In this document: positions 26,448 through 35,464 of the stretch, in pieces
How the letters are laid out: the number at the start of each line of letters is the position of its first letter
Position numbering within the stretch: position 1 is the first letter of the stretch
Assembly (NCBI RefSeq): GCF_002453355.1
Contig: NZ_DKGQ01000013.1
Coordinates: 29,818 to 93,817 of the forward strand
From: Psychrobacter sp. UBA6766
GTDB taxonomy: Bacteria > Pseudomonadota > Gammaproteobacteria > Pseudomonadales > Moraxellaceae
DNA length: 64,000 bases
Direction of reading: 5' to 3'
Notes under the pieces: generated by a model
What the model was told of the DNA's origin: nothing
What the model saw: the letters and a program-made list of their open reading frames with translations, nothing else
Databases searched by the model: none
Position numbers and translations under genes: made by a program

Positions 26448-27185
26448 TTATTTTGCCACGTAACGATCAAGGCGGGTCTCAAGCTTACCTTGAATAAAGG
26501 TTAAGAACAGACAAATTCCCCAGTAAATAAACGCCGCTTCAGTATAAACCAGCATGAACTCATAGTTACGCGCGGTGATGATTTGTGCCTGTTTAAACAG
26601 CTCAGTGACCAGCACCAATGACGCCAAAGACGTGTCTTTTACCAAACTGATAAAAGTATTGGATAAGGGCGGTACTGATACCCGAAGTGCTTGGGGCAAA
26701 ATGACATGACGAAAGGTTTGTAGATACGTCAGTCCAACCGTCGAACCCGCTTCCCACTGACCTTTTGGAATCGATAAAATCGACGCCCGCACCGTTTCTG
26801 ACGCATAAGCACCGATATTCAATGAAAAGGCGATAATTGCTGAAGGAAACGGATCTAGCTTAACGCCAACGCTTGGCAAGCCATAAAAGATAATAAACAG
26901 CTGTACCAGCATTGGCGTTCCACGAATGGCGGACACATAGATACGGGCAAGCCGATAAAGAATCTCATGGAACCAGCCCGCACGTGGCACGATACGAATC
27001 AGAGCCACCGTCAGCGCAATAATCATTCCAATCGCAAATGATATCAATGCCAACGGTATCGAATAATAGATTCCACCTTTGAGCATTGGCCAAAATGAAT
27101 TGATGACAATATGCGCCCGATCAGCACTCATGAATGGCAGTAATGCCAATAAGTCGGTTAATACTGAGGTAATAGAAGCTAGCAT
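26448..27185 (-). CDS. amino-acid (cystine-type) ABC transporter permease
   Basis: Channel subunit of 245 residues with about five helices. The HisM-type domain is shown by GGIYYSIPLALISFAIGMIIALTVALIR (about 38-65) and the coupling motif EAGSTVGLTYLQTFRHVILPQALRVSVPPLSNTFISLVKDTSLASLV. YVSAIRGTPMLVQLFIIFYGLP is also family-typical. Its start overlaps the stop of the binding-protein gene by one base, consistent with translational coupling. Most similar in style to TcyL/YecS. Confidence 0.94.
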   Translation of the reverse strand: MLASITSVLTDLLALLPFMSADRAHIVINSFWPMLKGGIYYSIPLALISFAIGMIIALTVALIRIVPRAGWFHEILYRLARIYVSAIRGTPMLVQLFIIFYGLPSVGVKLDPFPSAIIAFSLNIGAYASETVRASILSIPKGQWEAGSTVGLTYLQTFRHVILPQALRVSVPPLSNTFISLVKDTSLASLVLVTELFKQAQIITARNYEFMLVYTEAAFIYWGICLFLTFIQGKLETRLDRYVAK

Positions 27186-28021
27186 TATTTTTGTTGACTT
27201 ATATCAGCACCAAAGAATTCTTCGCTAAGTTTGGTTAGCGTCCCATCGGCTTTTAACTCTGCCATCGCTGCATCTAATTTTTCGACAACCGCGTCATTAC
27301 CTTTAAGCAATATCAAGCCTGAACCTGTCTGCTCACTGGCAGGAGCAACCAATTTAATCTCAAGATTGGCGTCTGGGAATTTCTTTAGATAATCCAATAC
27401 GGCAAGATTGTCATTCATGGTAAAGTCAGCGCGGCCTTGCTTAACCAACTGGATCGCTTGCGCCATACCATCGACAGGAACGACCTCTGCTTCATAGCGC
27501 TCCGCCAGCTCACCATAGTTACTGCTAAGCGACTGTGCCGAACGTAGCCCTTTTAGATTTTCCCAAGAGCTATAACGATTGTCATCAGTCGGTGCCAATA
27601 CCACAGCGCCTGACCAGCTATATTCGGTTGATTTATCGTATTTTGCTAAACGCTCAGGCGTGGTCAGTGCTACCTGATTGGCGACCATATCAAAACGTTT
27701 CGAATCCAAACCAGCCAGCATGGCATCCCACTGGGTTTCTTTAAATTCGACATCTACCCCTAGTTTATCAGCAACCGCCCGCGTCACTTCGACGTCATAG
27801 CCCGTCAGCTTGCCGCTCTCATCATGATAGGTAAACGGAGGATACGTACCTTCGGTACCGACGTTAATGGTGCCACCATTATTGATACGTTGTAGCAAAT
27901 CAGAACCGCCACTCGCCGCACTATCTGTCGCTTTGGTGTCGGAATCATTAGTAGGTGACTGATTACAAGCAGCAAGTAATACAGTACTGGCGGCGAAGGC
28001 TAAAAGTGTACGACGTTTCAT
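27185..28021 (-). CDS. cystine-type ABC transporter substrate-binding lipoprotein
   Basis: Extracytoplasmic solute-binding protein, family 3, 278 residues. The signal peptide ends in a lipobox LLAAC (Cys19) followed by a Ser/Asp-rich linker. GTINVGTEGTYPPFTYHDESGKLTGYDVEV and FKETQWDAMLAGLDSKRFDMVANQV resemble Bacillus TcyJ and E. coli FliY, which bind cystine. The C-terminal KADGTLTKLSEEFFGADIS also matches FliY-type ends. First gene of its operon; the upstream 500-base region must hold the promoter. Confidence 0.92.
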   Translation of the reverse strand: MKRRTLLAFAASTVLLAACNQSPTNDSDTKATDSAASGGSDLLQRINNGGTINVGTEGTYPPFTYHDESGKLTGYDVEVTRAVADKLGVDVEFKETQWDAMLAGLDSKRFDMVANQVALTTPERLAKYDKSTEYSWSGAVVLAPTDDNRYSSWENLKGLRSAQSLSSNYGELAERYEAEVVPVDGMAQAIQLVKQGRADFTMNDNLAVLDYLKKFPDANLEIKLVAPASEQTGSGLILLKGNDAVVEKLDAAMAELKADGTLTKLSEEFFGADISQQK

Positions 28022-28542
28022 AAGACGTCCTTATAAAGTGAGTGAATAATGCAAAAAAGTATCAGACCAACAAATACAGTTAAAAAGTTGCAAATAGCAT
28101 TGATGAAAAAACACTGCCTAGCGATTGTCATTCTTGGCTTTGGCTTCCCGATTTGAGGATTCTAGAGCTATTTTTCAATGCTATTTTTATATGGTATTGA
28201 TGCAATTACGCTAGGTGACGGTTATTATTAACAATTATTTTAACCCTCAACGCTGATTCTACAACAGTGAGTTGCTTCTATATTATCGCAATTGCGTAAG
28301 AATAAACGTACAAAAATAGTGAGTATGCGTAAGGTTATTATAGCTCATGGGCTTATAAAGCTTCATATCTCATGTTTTTAGATACAACTAGTTATTAATA
28401 ATCATGTTACGAATAACATGACAAAGACTAGCTTGCTTTACTAACAGTTAATGCTTGGAAGTCAAAATAAATTTTGTTTTAGAAAAAAAGGACACCAACC
28501 TATATGGTTGATGTCTTTTTGATGATTACTACGAATGTCATG
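28022..28542. other. intergenic region upstream of the cystine-type importer
   Basis: About 520 A/T-rich bases with no convincing ORF. Close to the middle is a palindrome TCATGTTA-cgaa-TAACATGA (28402-28421), suited to a dimeric regulator or a small hairpin. The right end holds the terminator of the PepSY gene (28484-28520). Confidence 0.5.
28484..28520 (-). terminator. terminator after the PepSY-domain gene
   Basis: GACACCAACC (28491-28500) pairs with GGTTGATGTC (28506-28515), a G-U pair on the minus transcript, flanked by A and T runs. Confidence 0.85.
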
Positions 28543-29124
28543 CTATTTTTTAAACTTATTAGCAAAAGTCTTACCAGTGTTGGCGTCGATATTGATACTT
28601 ACAATCTTGTTACCTTTTAATAGGTCAGCTTTGTAATACGCCGCATGATTGGCATAATCACGGTCATTTTCAAATTCAATTTCTAATATTCGACCGCCTG
28701 TCTGTTTTTCAGCGATATTAATCGCTGTCATAATACCGGTTTTTACTTTTTTCTGAACTTTATAATCGTTGATATCATCGCCATCTAGACGATCCGTTTC
28801 TGTTTTTACAATCTTGCCAGTGTTCGCATCTACCTTGATTTCATAATTCACGCTGTCTGTACTGAACTCTAATTCATAAGCGCCACCTTTTCCTACCGCA
28901 TCACTATCATCGTCATCAAACTCTGCGCTAATTAAAATACCAGACGCCGCTTTACTGGCGATAGTAATGGCCTGCTTTAAGCTAATTTTTGCGGCTTGCG
29001 CGGCGTGTATTTCGTCTGCATTACTGGCTGCACTGGCAACTGTGCTGATGACGCCTGTTGTCAAAGCCAATGTCAGACAAGCACCTAATGTGGTGAGCTG
29101 AAAACGTTTTAGAACGTTATTCAT
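28543..29124 (-). CDS. secreted protein with two PepSY domains
   Basis: A 193-residue exported protein with a signal peptide (about 1-33, cleavage near VASAAS). Two PepSY-like repeats follow: the first (about 45-112) reads ISLKQAITIASKAASG... ending in VNYEIKVDANTGKIVKTETD, and the second (about 120-190) ends in VSINIDANTGKTFANKF. YkoI-type PepSY proteins of this kind are thought to inhibit proteases or modulate two-component systems, but no histidine kinase lies beside it. Single-gene unit with its own terminator. Confidence 0.88.
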   Translation of the reverse strand: MNNVLKRFQLTTLGACLTLALTTGVISTVASAASNADEIHAAQAAKISLKQAITIASKAASGILISAEFDDDDSDAVGKGGAYELEFSTDSVNYEIKVDANTGKIVKTETDRLDGDDINDYKVQKKVKTGIMTAINIAEKQTGGRILEIEFENDRDYANHAAYYKADLLKGNKIVSINIDANTGKTFANKFKK

Positions 29125-29263
29125 AACATTACCTCCTCATTTATACTGTTCTTTATTTAACGTCGCTTTTATTTAGCTCAGTAGTGTTCCTTATCATAAC
29201 GTTGATGAGATAAAGCTTTGAGACAAAAAAGTATCCTAATGTATCAGCATTGTTTGAAGACAA

Positions 29264-29301
29264 AAAAACCGCGCCTACTTATTAAAATAGGCGCAGTTTT
29301 T
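29264..29301 (-). terminator. terminator after gdhA
   Basis: GCGCCTA pairs with TAGGCGC around a TA-rich loop, extended by AAAAAC/GTTTTT with one unpaired base on each side. Located about 100 bases past the gdhA stop; it could work on both strands. Confidence 0.85.
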
Positions 29302-29396
29302 GTTAGAGCAGAAAGCGCTAGATATATAGTGTAGAAAGTATTATCAGACTCTATTACCTATAGCAACCATTTACCATACTTAGTTTAGGGTACTAT

Positions 29397-30743
29397 TTAG
29401 TTTAAAATGCCATAAGCACATAACGCATCAGCAACGCGCTTAAAGCCGACGATATTGGCTCCTGACATATAATCAATATAGCCATTGTCCGTTTGACCAT
29501 AGTTTTCCGATGCTTCAGCAGCACAGTCATGGATATTTTTCATGATGGCTTTCAAGCGCTCATCGACTTCTTCAAAGGTTTTATACTGGCGAACTGAGTT
29601 TTGAGACATCTCAAGACCTGATACTGCGACACCACCCGCATTGGCCGCTTTACCTGGTGCATAATGCACGCGATGTAATCGGACATAATCAATTGCATCA
29701 GCGGTCAATGGCATGTTAGCGCCTTCGGCAATATATTTAATGCCGTTTTCAACCATTAATTTGGCATCGTCTTCATCGACTTCGTTTTGGGTCGCTGATG
29801 GAATCGCAATATCACCTTTTATATGCCAGGGTTTTTGCTTAGCCAACCATTCACCGCCGTATATTTCAACATACTCAGCCAGCGGTTTGCTTTGGGCTTT
29901 TTGCTCTTTTAGCCAATCGATTTTTTCCTGATCCATACCGTTTTCATCATACAGCGTACCTTGTGAGTCAGATACTGTCAGTACCGTTGCACCCAGCATA
30001 TGCGCTTTTTCAGCAGCGTGAAGTGAGACGTTACCAGCACCTGATATCAGTACCTTTTTGCCTTTGATGTTATCGTTTTGAGCCGCTAGCATGTTTTCTA
30101 AGAAATAAACTGCGCCATAGCCTGTTGCCTCGGTACGCATCAAGCTTCCACCAAAACCGACGCCTTTACCGGTCAAGACACCGCCGTGCTCACGCGTCAG
30201 ATTTTTGTACATCGCAAACATATAGCTAACTTCACGTCCACCGACGCCGATGTCGCCCGCTGGTACATCGATATCTTTACTGACGTATGGATGCAGCTCA
30301 CGCATAAAGGCGTAGCAAAAACGGCGGATTTCGCTGTCGGACTTTCCTTTAGGATCAAAATCAGCGCCACCTTTACCGCCGCCCATCGGCAAACCGGTTA
30401 AGGCATTTTTGAAAATTTGCTCAAAACCTAAAAACTTAAGCACCGATTGGTTGACGGTAGGATGGAAGCGAACGCCCCCTTTATAAGGACCTAAAGCATT
30501 ATTGAACTGCACGCGCCAGCCGCGGTTCACCTGTACTTCACCTTTATCATTTTCCCAATTGATACGAAAAGCGATAACACGGTCAGGCTCAGTGAGACGC
30601 TCAAATATTTTGAACGTATCATATTCGGGATGGGCGTCGTATAGCGGAGCAATGGTGATTGCAACTTCTTTTACCGCCTGAATAAATTCAGGTTGATGGG
30701 CGTAACGTGCTTCGACTTTTTCGATTGCCTGACTGATACTCAT
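29397..30743 (-). CDS. gdhA: NADP-type glutamate dehydrogenase
   Basis: Aminates 2-oxoglutarate to glutamate. The 448 residues match hexameric bacterial GdhA. Catalytic region: GPYKGGVRFHPTVNQSVLKFLGFEQIFKNALTGLPMGGGKGGADFDPKGKSDSEIRRFCYAFM (about 90-150) with the active Lys in GGGKGG. The nucleotide-binding Rossmann segment is KKVLISGAGNVSLHAAEKA, and SDSQGTLYD follows. The start ATG 30743 has AAGGAACC upstream. NADP preference is inferred from overall similarity to E. coli GdhA. Single-gene transcript with terminator. Confidence 0.96.
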   Translation of the reverse strand: MSISQAIEKVEARYAHQPEFIQAVKEVAITIAPLYDAHPEYDTFKIFERLTEPDRVIAFRINWENDKGEVQVNRGWRVQFNNALGPYKGGVRFHPTVNQSVLKFLGFEQIFKNALTGLPMGGGKGGADFDPKGKSDSEIRRFCYAFMRELHPYVSKDIDVPAGDIGVGGREVSYMFAMYKNLTREHGGVLTGKGVGFGGSLMRTEATGYGAVYFLENMLAAQNDNIKGKKVLISGAGNVSLHAAEKAHMLGATVLTVSDSQGTLYDENGMDQEKIDWLKEQKAQSKPLAEYVEIYGGEWLAKQKPWHIKGDIAIPSATQNEVDEDDAKLMVENGIKYIAEGANMPLTADAIDYVRLHRVHYAPGKAANAGGVAVSGLEMSQNSVRQYKTFEEVDERLKAIMKNIHDCAAEASENYGQTDNGYIDYMSGANIVGFKRVADALCAYGILN

Positions 30744-31437
30744 ATAGGTTCCTTAGGGTAAAAATTGTAATCATGCTGATTCACACGGACGTTTTATCGC
30801 TTAAGCGCAAACGATGGGATTTAAAACGCGAGTGTGCAAGTGAAATCGTTTCTAGACGTTGTTAGGTATAGAAACTGGTGGGATTAGAAGCCAACTGAAT
30901 GTGTCTCTAAATCGCAAACCCAGAAGCACAAACAATTTTTATCTCATAACTATATAGCATTTTTTTGGTATATAAGTCTAGTAAATATCCCCATCATCAA
31001 AAGTTATAAGAGACTTTTTTAATTATAATCTATCAATAACCTTGCTGTGAAAATTCGTCAGTCAGAAAAACGACCGCGATTATCTAAGTAATTTACGGCG
31101 ATTTTGTGCAAAACTGTTTCTTTAAACAGTGATTTTCCTCTCTTACTTGCTACTCACAGTGTGCAGTAAAAATGTCTGAACGAAAAATAAAAATACTAGA
31201 AATTTCATTCAAAACCAACTTTTATTTATCAGTTGCGATAAAATTACGATGAACGGTTGGGAAATAGGAATAAAAGGTTAAAAATACATTTTATTTAGAT
31301 AATAATTGATGTCTTCCTATATCAATGCTAATAGTAAGGGTTTATAATCTCGCCCCTTATTATTGTCTACTTAAGACATTATTAAATACAATTTAAACAA
31401 TTTTATTCATTTAATCATTCGTCACAGAGAAATCGTT
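30744..31437. other. divergent intergenic region between gdhA and the Roadblock gene
   Basis: Almost 700 bases, very A/T-rich, holding the promoters of gdhA (minus) and the Roadblock cluster (plus). An ACTGTTT-cttt-AAACAGT hairpin lies at 31113-31130. A TATAAT at 31343-31348, about 95 bases before the Roadblock ATG, is a possible -10 element. No convincing ORF or RNA gene. Its length suggests unrecognised regulatory content. Confidence 0.4.
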
Positions 31438-31800
31438 ATGCGTACAGATTCATTCCAGCAAATCTTGGAAGACCTAAACAGCTCATCAGCCGATGTTGAA
31501 GCCTCTGCTCTTATTTCTAATGATGGTCTTATGATTGCATCCGCTTTACCGACAGGCGTTGATGAAGACCGCGTTGGCGCAATGTCTGCGGCTTTATTAT
31601 CACTTGGTGACCGCGCAGGTCGTGAATTGGCTCGTGGTAGCATCGACCGTATTATGATCCAAGGCGAAAAAGGCTACGTGATTATGACCTCATCAGGCGA
31701 TGAAGCGGTATTAACCATTATGGCAAAACCAAACGCTAAGCTTGGCTTGATATTCTTAGACATTAAACGCGCATCAGAAGCACTGGCAAAACTTATCTAA
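31438..31800 (+). CDS. Roadblock/LC7 domain protein (MglB-like)
   Basis: A 120-residue cytoplasmic protein that is a single Roadblock/LC7 domain. The fold signature is clear: an N-terminal helix (SFQQILEDLNSSSADVEAS), strand-turn-strand ALISNDGLMIASALPTGVDEDRVGAMSAALLSLGDRAGREL, then IDRIMIQGEKGYVIMTSSGDEAVLTIMA and a final helix IFLDIKRASEALAKL. Related MglB proteins act on the Ras-like GTPase MglA in cell polarity; no GTPase gene is seen here. It heads a plus-strand group with PAS and binding-protein genes, though 323 bases away from them. Confidence 0.93.
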   Translation: MRTDSFQQILEDLNSSSADVEASALISNDGLMIASALPTGVDEDRVGAMSAALLSLGDRAGRELARGSIDRIMIQGEKGYVIMTSSGDEAVLTIMAKPNAKLGLIFLDIKRASEALAKLI

Positions 31801-32123
31801 CCGATAACTTCCAATATCTGTCGAGATGCTTTTATGCAGCTTCAGTGCTATAAACTATTTGATAAATAACACTTTAAATGAAAATTAATGCCATGTCTTA
31901 TAAAAATTATTTAAGGTATTGCATACTGTTTATATTGAATGATTGATTAGGTTTCCTAACTCCTTATCTCATACTTAGCAAACGCTTAGAGCGCTTAATT
32001 TGCAAAAACCTGATCGACATTTATTCAACCGTTTTAACAGTTAAGCTTAAACCACATCCGCTTTTTAACGATGTTTACGCTTTCTTATAACTATCACAAC
32101 AATGATAAATAAAGGAGATTACG
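31801..32123. other. intergenic region between the Roadblock and PAS genes
   Basis: About 320 A/T-rich bases. Near 31980-32005 GCAAACGCTTAGAGCGCTTAATTTGC forms nested inverted repeats (GCAAA/TTTGC and CGCTTA/TAAGCG-like). The PAS gene has a good AAAGGAG site. It may hold a second promoter; I see no gene. Confidence 0.4.
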
Positions 32124-32618
32124 ATGGGTTCTCCACTCCCCGACGCCATGAAACCTGACATGCCAGCCGAACAAATCACCATGACTTACCACGACGGCAC
32201 CTCGCGCACTGTTTATGACACCGGTATCGAACGCCCTTATCCTGATGGTAAGCTAATCGTCTCACGTACCGACTTAGACGGTGTGTTAACGCATGTTAAT
32301 GATGCCTTTGTCGAGATTAGCGGCTATGATGTCGATGAATTAATCGGCAAGCAGCATTATATTTTACGCCATCCTGATATGCCAAAAGCTGCCTATAAAG
32401 ACTTGTGGGCGACTGCTAAGGCAGGGCAAAAATGGTATGGTTATGTGAAAAACTTATGCAAAGATGGCAGTCACTATTGGGTTTATGCGACTGTCGTTCC
32501 AAACGTGCGCCATGGCGAAACCGTCGGCTATACTTCGGTACGCCGTAAGCCATCGCGCAGCAAAATTGATGCGGCAATCGCGCAGTATGCTGAAATAAAA
32601 CAAGACGAGGAAGGTTAA
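32124..32618 (+). CDS. stand-alone Aer-type PAS domain protein
   Basis: A 164-residue cytoplasmic protein made of one PAS domain (about 42-144) with short ends. TDLDGVLTHVNDAFVEISGYDVDELIGKQHYILRHPDMPKAAYKDLW and GYVKNLCKDGSHYWVYATVVPN follow the pattern of the N-terminal PAS of the aerotaxis receptor Aer, which binds FAD. The HAMP and methyl-accepting domains of Aer are absent, so this would be a redox-sensing module that must act on a separate partner. It is 3 bases from the next gene, hence co-translated. FAD binding is inferred. Confidence 0.9.
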   Translation: MGSPLPDAMKPDMPAEQITMTYHDGTSRTVYDTGIERPYPDGKLIVSRTDLDGVLTHVNDAFVEISGYDVDELIGKQHYILRHPDMPKAAYKDLWATAKAGQKWYGYVKNLCKDGSHYWVYATVVPNVRHGETVGYTSVRRKPSRSKIDAAIAQYAEIKQDEEG

Positions 32619-32621
32619 ATC

Positions 32622-33371
32622 ATGACGACACATAATATGTTAATCGCCCCTGATTTTTCGCCGGAACGTTTTGCTGGCTGGCATATGTTTAATACCTTGA
32701 TTCAAAAACGTGCCAACCTCAACATGCATCTAAACATACCTACCTCGCATGCTGAACAAGAAGACATTATCAATCAAGGCGATATTCAAGTGATTTATGC
32801 CAATCCTTTTGATGCGGCAACGCTTATCCGTGAGCAAGGCTACCGTGCAGTGGCGCGTCCTATCGGCAAGTCTGATGAGATGGTCATTGCTGCAGCAGCA
32901 AATAGCGACCTCAATCGCTTAGAAGATATCAAAGCTGGCGCTACCGTAGCGATGGCAGATAACCGCGATGTGAAATTGATTGGTTTACGCCTGCTAGAAG
33001 CAGTTGATATAGAAGAAGCCGATCTTAATTGGTCAGTGACTGAAACTTATCAGGCAGCGGCGCGTCAAGTGATTAAAGGTGAAGCGCAAGCGGCGTTCTT
33101 TTTGGCAGAAATTTTCCATAGCTTTTCACGCTTAACCAAAGCCCAGTTATCAGTCTTAATCGAAAGTGATTTGGCCGATATCAGCCATGTATTGCTTATT
33201 AAAGAAGGCTTCCCTGATACAGACATTTTGATGAATGCGATTCTGAACCTGCATAACGATGACGATGGTAAAGAAGCGTTGGCTGAACTTGGTATGCCGC
33301 AAGGTTTTGAAGCCATGAGTGAAGAAGACGCTGAATTTATGATTGATTTGATGCAAACCTTACTCAGCTAA
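32622..33371 (+). CDS. leaderless PhnD-like periplasmic-binding-fold protein
   Basis: A 249-residue protein with the PhnD/phosphonate-binding fold. It shows DIQVIYANPFDAATLIREQGYRAVARP, a lobe-one pattern, and VAMADNRDVKLIGLRLLEAVDIEEADLN for the second lobe. Unlike true transporter subunits it has no signal peptide or lipobox (start MTTHNMLIAPDFSPERF), and no permease or ATPase is nearby. A cytosolic sensor for an unknown anion or metabolite is a fair inference. It is tightly linked to the PAS gene upstream. Confidence 0.85.
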   Translation: MTTHNMLIAPDFSPERFAGWHMFNTLIQKRANLNMHLNIPTSHAEQEDIINQGDIQVIYANPFDAATLIREQGYRAVARPIGKSDEMVIAAAANSDLNRLEDIKAGATVAMADNRDVKLIGLRLLEAVDIEEADLNWSVTETYQAAARQVIKGEAQAAFFLAEIFHSFSRLTKAQLSVLIESDLADISHVLLIKEGFPDTDILMNAILNLHNDDDGKEALAELGMPQGFEAMSEEDAEFMIDLMQTLLS

Positions 33372-33530
33372 TAAGTTCATTATTTATTGGCATCTTATTT
33401 AAGTCATAGTAATGGTTTGATAGTCGTTATTTAATATTAGTTATTTAATAGTTCTTTTTTGACCGCGCTCATTTAACAACGCTCTTAAGCAATGCTCTTA
33501 AACAATGACTATGACTGACAGGACACTCTT

Positions 33531-34148
33531 ATGTCTGATTTAGATCTCATCAAAGAAAGTGAAATGGCGGCGCGGCGTGTGTATCGTCTTTACTCGCGTA
33601 AGATATTTATTGCTCCGAACAATCGCCATTTTCACGAACAACGTATCAATGCTGCCCTACTGTTAAACGAAAAAGAGCCGCTACAAGGCGCAGTAGCAGA
33701 CTTTTTTTATGGCTGCTGGTATGATATTCCCTATGATGTCACCAATATGTTTACCCGTCTGCAAGGTCGTATGCTCCCCCATATCGAACAAGGCTTTCGC
33801 GATTGTATCGATAAAAAAAGCTATATTCAAAAAAATAGTATGCTAGCAACGCGCTGGAGTGTACTGGTATCGCCGTCGTTAAATGAACAAACCCAGCGGC
33901 TGCGGATCAGTAGTGACGATGCTAAAGAAATCACTAAAGATATTACTAGCGAATTAATGCTCGCGCGTGACAACCAAGATTGGGACATCATAGCGCAAAT
34001 CGAAAACGAGTTTTTTGCCCATTGTATCGCGCGTCATGACCGTTTGGCATTTTCCTTGGTTTGGTTTCGATTGGGTAAAAGTGATTGGCAATTTGATGAC
34101 CGCTGGAATCATTGTCAGCAAAAACTCGATCAAACCAGCAATGCCTAA
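33531..34148 (+). CDS. hypothetical protein of the Roadblock/PAS cluster
   Basis: A soluble 205-residue protein I cannot assign to a family. It begins MSDLDLIKESEMAARRVYRLYSRKIFIAPNNRHFHEQR and has an aromatic, His-rich middle (FFYGCWYDIPYDVTNMFTRLQGRM) and predicted helices. The C-terminal segment FFAHCIARHDRLAFSLVWFRLGKSDW is also aromatic. No signal peptide or membrane helix. It lies 159 bases after the PhnD-like gene and 62 before the next one, on the same strand, so a shared function is possible. Confidence 0.75.
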   Translation: MSDLDLIKESEMAARRVYRLYSRKIFIAPNNRHFHEQRINAALLLNEKEPLQGAVADFFYGCWYDIPYDVTNMFTRLQGRMLPHIEQGFRDCIDKKSYIQKNSMLATRWSVLVSPSLNEQTQRLRISSDDAKEITKDITSELMLARDNQDWDIIAQIENEFFAHCIARHDRLAFSLVWFRLGKSDWQFDDRWNHCQQKLDQTSNA

Positions 34149-34210
34149 AATACTTAAAGCATAAATCTTTTTTCACACCACCATAAAAACTCATCTAACG
34201 GGTAGCCGCT

Positions 34211-34825
34211 ATGTCTTCTTATTTAAACGCTGATAAAACCTATCTGACCTTGACCCCAGCCGGCATTTTTGAGGCATTCTCGCAAAGTGAGCCAACGCCT
34301 GAGCAGCTATCCTTGCAAGATTTATTGTCGCATAACGAGACCTTGCTGGCTGCTGATTGGCTCGATCGTTATTCTGATGAATGGTTAGACAGCTTTTTAG
34401 AACATGGCTGGATTGAGAAGCTTTCGCTATTTTTACCAGCGCCAAATTTGCCCCTTGATCAGTTTTTGCCATACGTTGTTTCAAGCTTGTCTGGTAAGCG
34501 CCGCGCGGCGATTGGTACTGATGAAGGTTTTTGTTTGGCACGCATTGGTTATAGCCAAGAAGAAGCGGACATGCTCAGTGTGGCAGCGGCTGACTTTTCA
34601 GGCTTTATGCTGCGCCAAAAACAGCGCGGCTGGGCGGTAGAGAGCCAAGCCATCTCTTTTTTTCAACAAGTTGATTTGCTGATTCCTGAAACCAGTTTTG
34701 TATTTTTATGGATTGACGGCTCGGGTTACGTGCTTATCATCGATGGCGAACCGTTGACCAACAATCGCGCCTTTGTTGAGCTGGTATGGGCGCTAAAAAC
34801 ATCGGGACTTAGGTTTTCCAATTAA
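34211..34825 (+). CDS. hypothetical protein with a possible C-terminal Roadblock-like domain
   Basis: A soluble 204-residue protein. The N-terminal half (1-85) has helices and SQDLLSHNETLLAADWL-like text of no known family. The C-terminal half (about 87-199) follows the pattern of the Roadblock protein 3 kb upstream: AAIGTDEGFCLARIGYSQEEADMLSVAAADFSGFML matches ALISNDGLMIASALPTGVDEDRVGAMSAALLSLG in order, and GYVLIIDGEPL and a closing helix follow. This would make two Roadblock-type proteins in one cluster. The match is by eye and needs structural support. Confidence 0.7.
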   Translation: MSSYLNADKTYLTLTPAGIFEAFSQSEPTPEQLSLQDLLSHNETLLAADWLDRYSDEWLDSFLEHGWIEKLSLFLPAPNLPLDQFLPYVVSSLSGKRRAAIGTDEGFCLARIGYSQEEADMLSVAAADFSGFMLRQKQRGWAVESQAISFFQQVDLLIPETSFVFLWIDGSGYVLIIDGEPLTNNRAFVELVWALKTSGLRFSN

Positions 34826-34890
34826 ACCCGTCTTTTATCAAAGCAATACTTAATTAGACCCTTGCTCAATAAAGCTAACTACCTCATATA

Positions 34891-34924
34891 AATGCACCTT
34901 TTAAATATAAGAGGGGCATTTTTT
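34891..34924 (+). terminator. terminator after the Roadblock/PAS cluster
   Basis: AATGCACCTT and AGAGGGGCATT can pair with small mismatches around a short A/T loop, followed by a T run. It separates the cluster from the convergent HdeD-like gene. Confidence 0.7.
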
Positions 34925-34942
34925 ATGTCTGTACCTTAAATT

Positions 34943-35464
34943 TTATAAGTTTCGGGCTAAAGGTGGCTGCACACGTGAATACATGATTAATGATACGCCA
35001 TTAGATACCAGCTCAACGGCTAATAGGACACCAAGAATATAAGTCGCTGACTGCGGATAGCTGGTGAATATCATGATAGCCAACACCATTGAGATAAGCC
35101 CTGAGATTAACATTGGCACAAAAGCAACGGTTCGGCGCAAACCAAAAGCAACAATTGCTCTGACAGTACCCGTTGCCATAAATAAGATGGCAATCATCAT
35201 GGTTAAAGTTAAGATACCTTGCAGCGGATTTTGTAGCAGCTCAATACCGATAAATATGCCAAGGATACCGCCGATAGCAGCCAGTACTTTACCAATGGTA
35301 GTATAGGCACGGAACAGCGCAATAAACTGCAAAATACCGACAATAAGGAATACAAATCCAGCCAATTGTTCAGCAGCGAAACTGACGCTGAGAGGATTAA
35401 AAAAAGCGAAGATACCGCCCAGAATACTAATGATACCGACCACCAGCCATAATGTACGACTCAT
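34943..35464 (-). CDS. HdeD-family (DUF308) membrane protein
   Basis: A 173-residue integral membrane protein with about six hydrophobic segments and a basic C-terminus (YSRVQPPLARNL). The opening LWLVVGIISILGGIFAFFNPLSVSFAAEQLAGFVFLIVGILQF is typical of HdeD, implicated in acid resistance at high cell density in E. coli. The partner acid chaperones hdeA and hdeB are not adjacent, so the local role is uncertain. Convergent with the Roadblock cluster; good upstream GAGAAGAG site. Confidence 0.88.
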   Translation of the reverse strand: MSRTLWLVVGIISILGGIFAFFNPLSVSFAAEQLAGFVFLIVGILQFIALFRAYTTIGKVLAAIGGILGIFIGIELLQNPLQGILTLTMMIAILFMATGTVRAIVAFGLRRTVAFVPMLISGLISMVLAIMIFTSYPQSATYILGVLLAVELVSNGVSLIMYSRVQPPLARNL

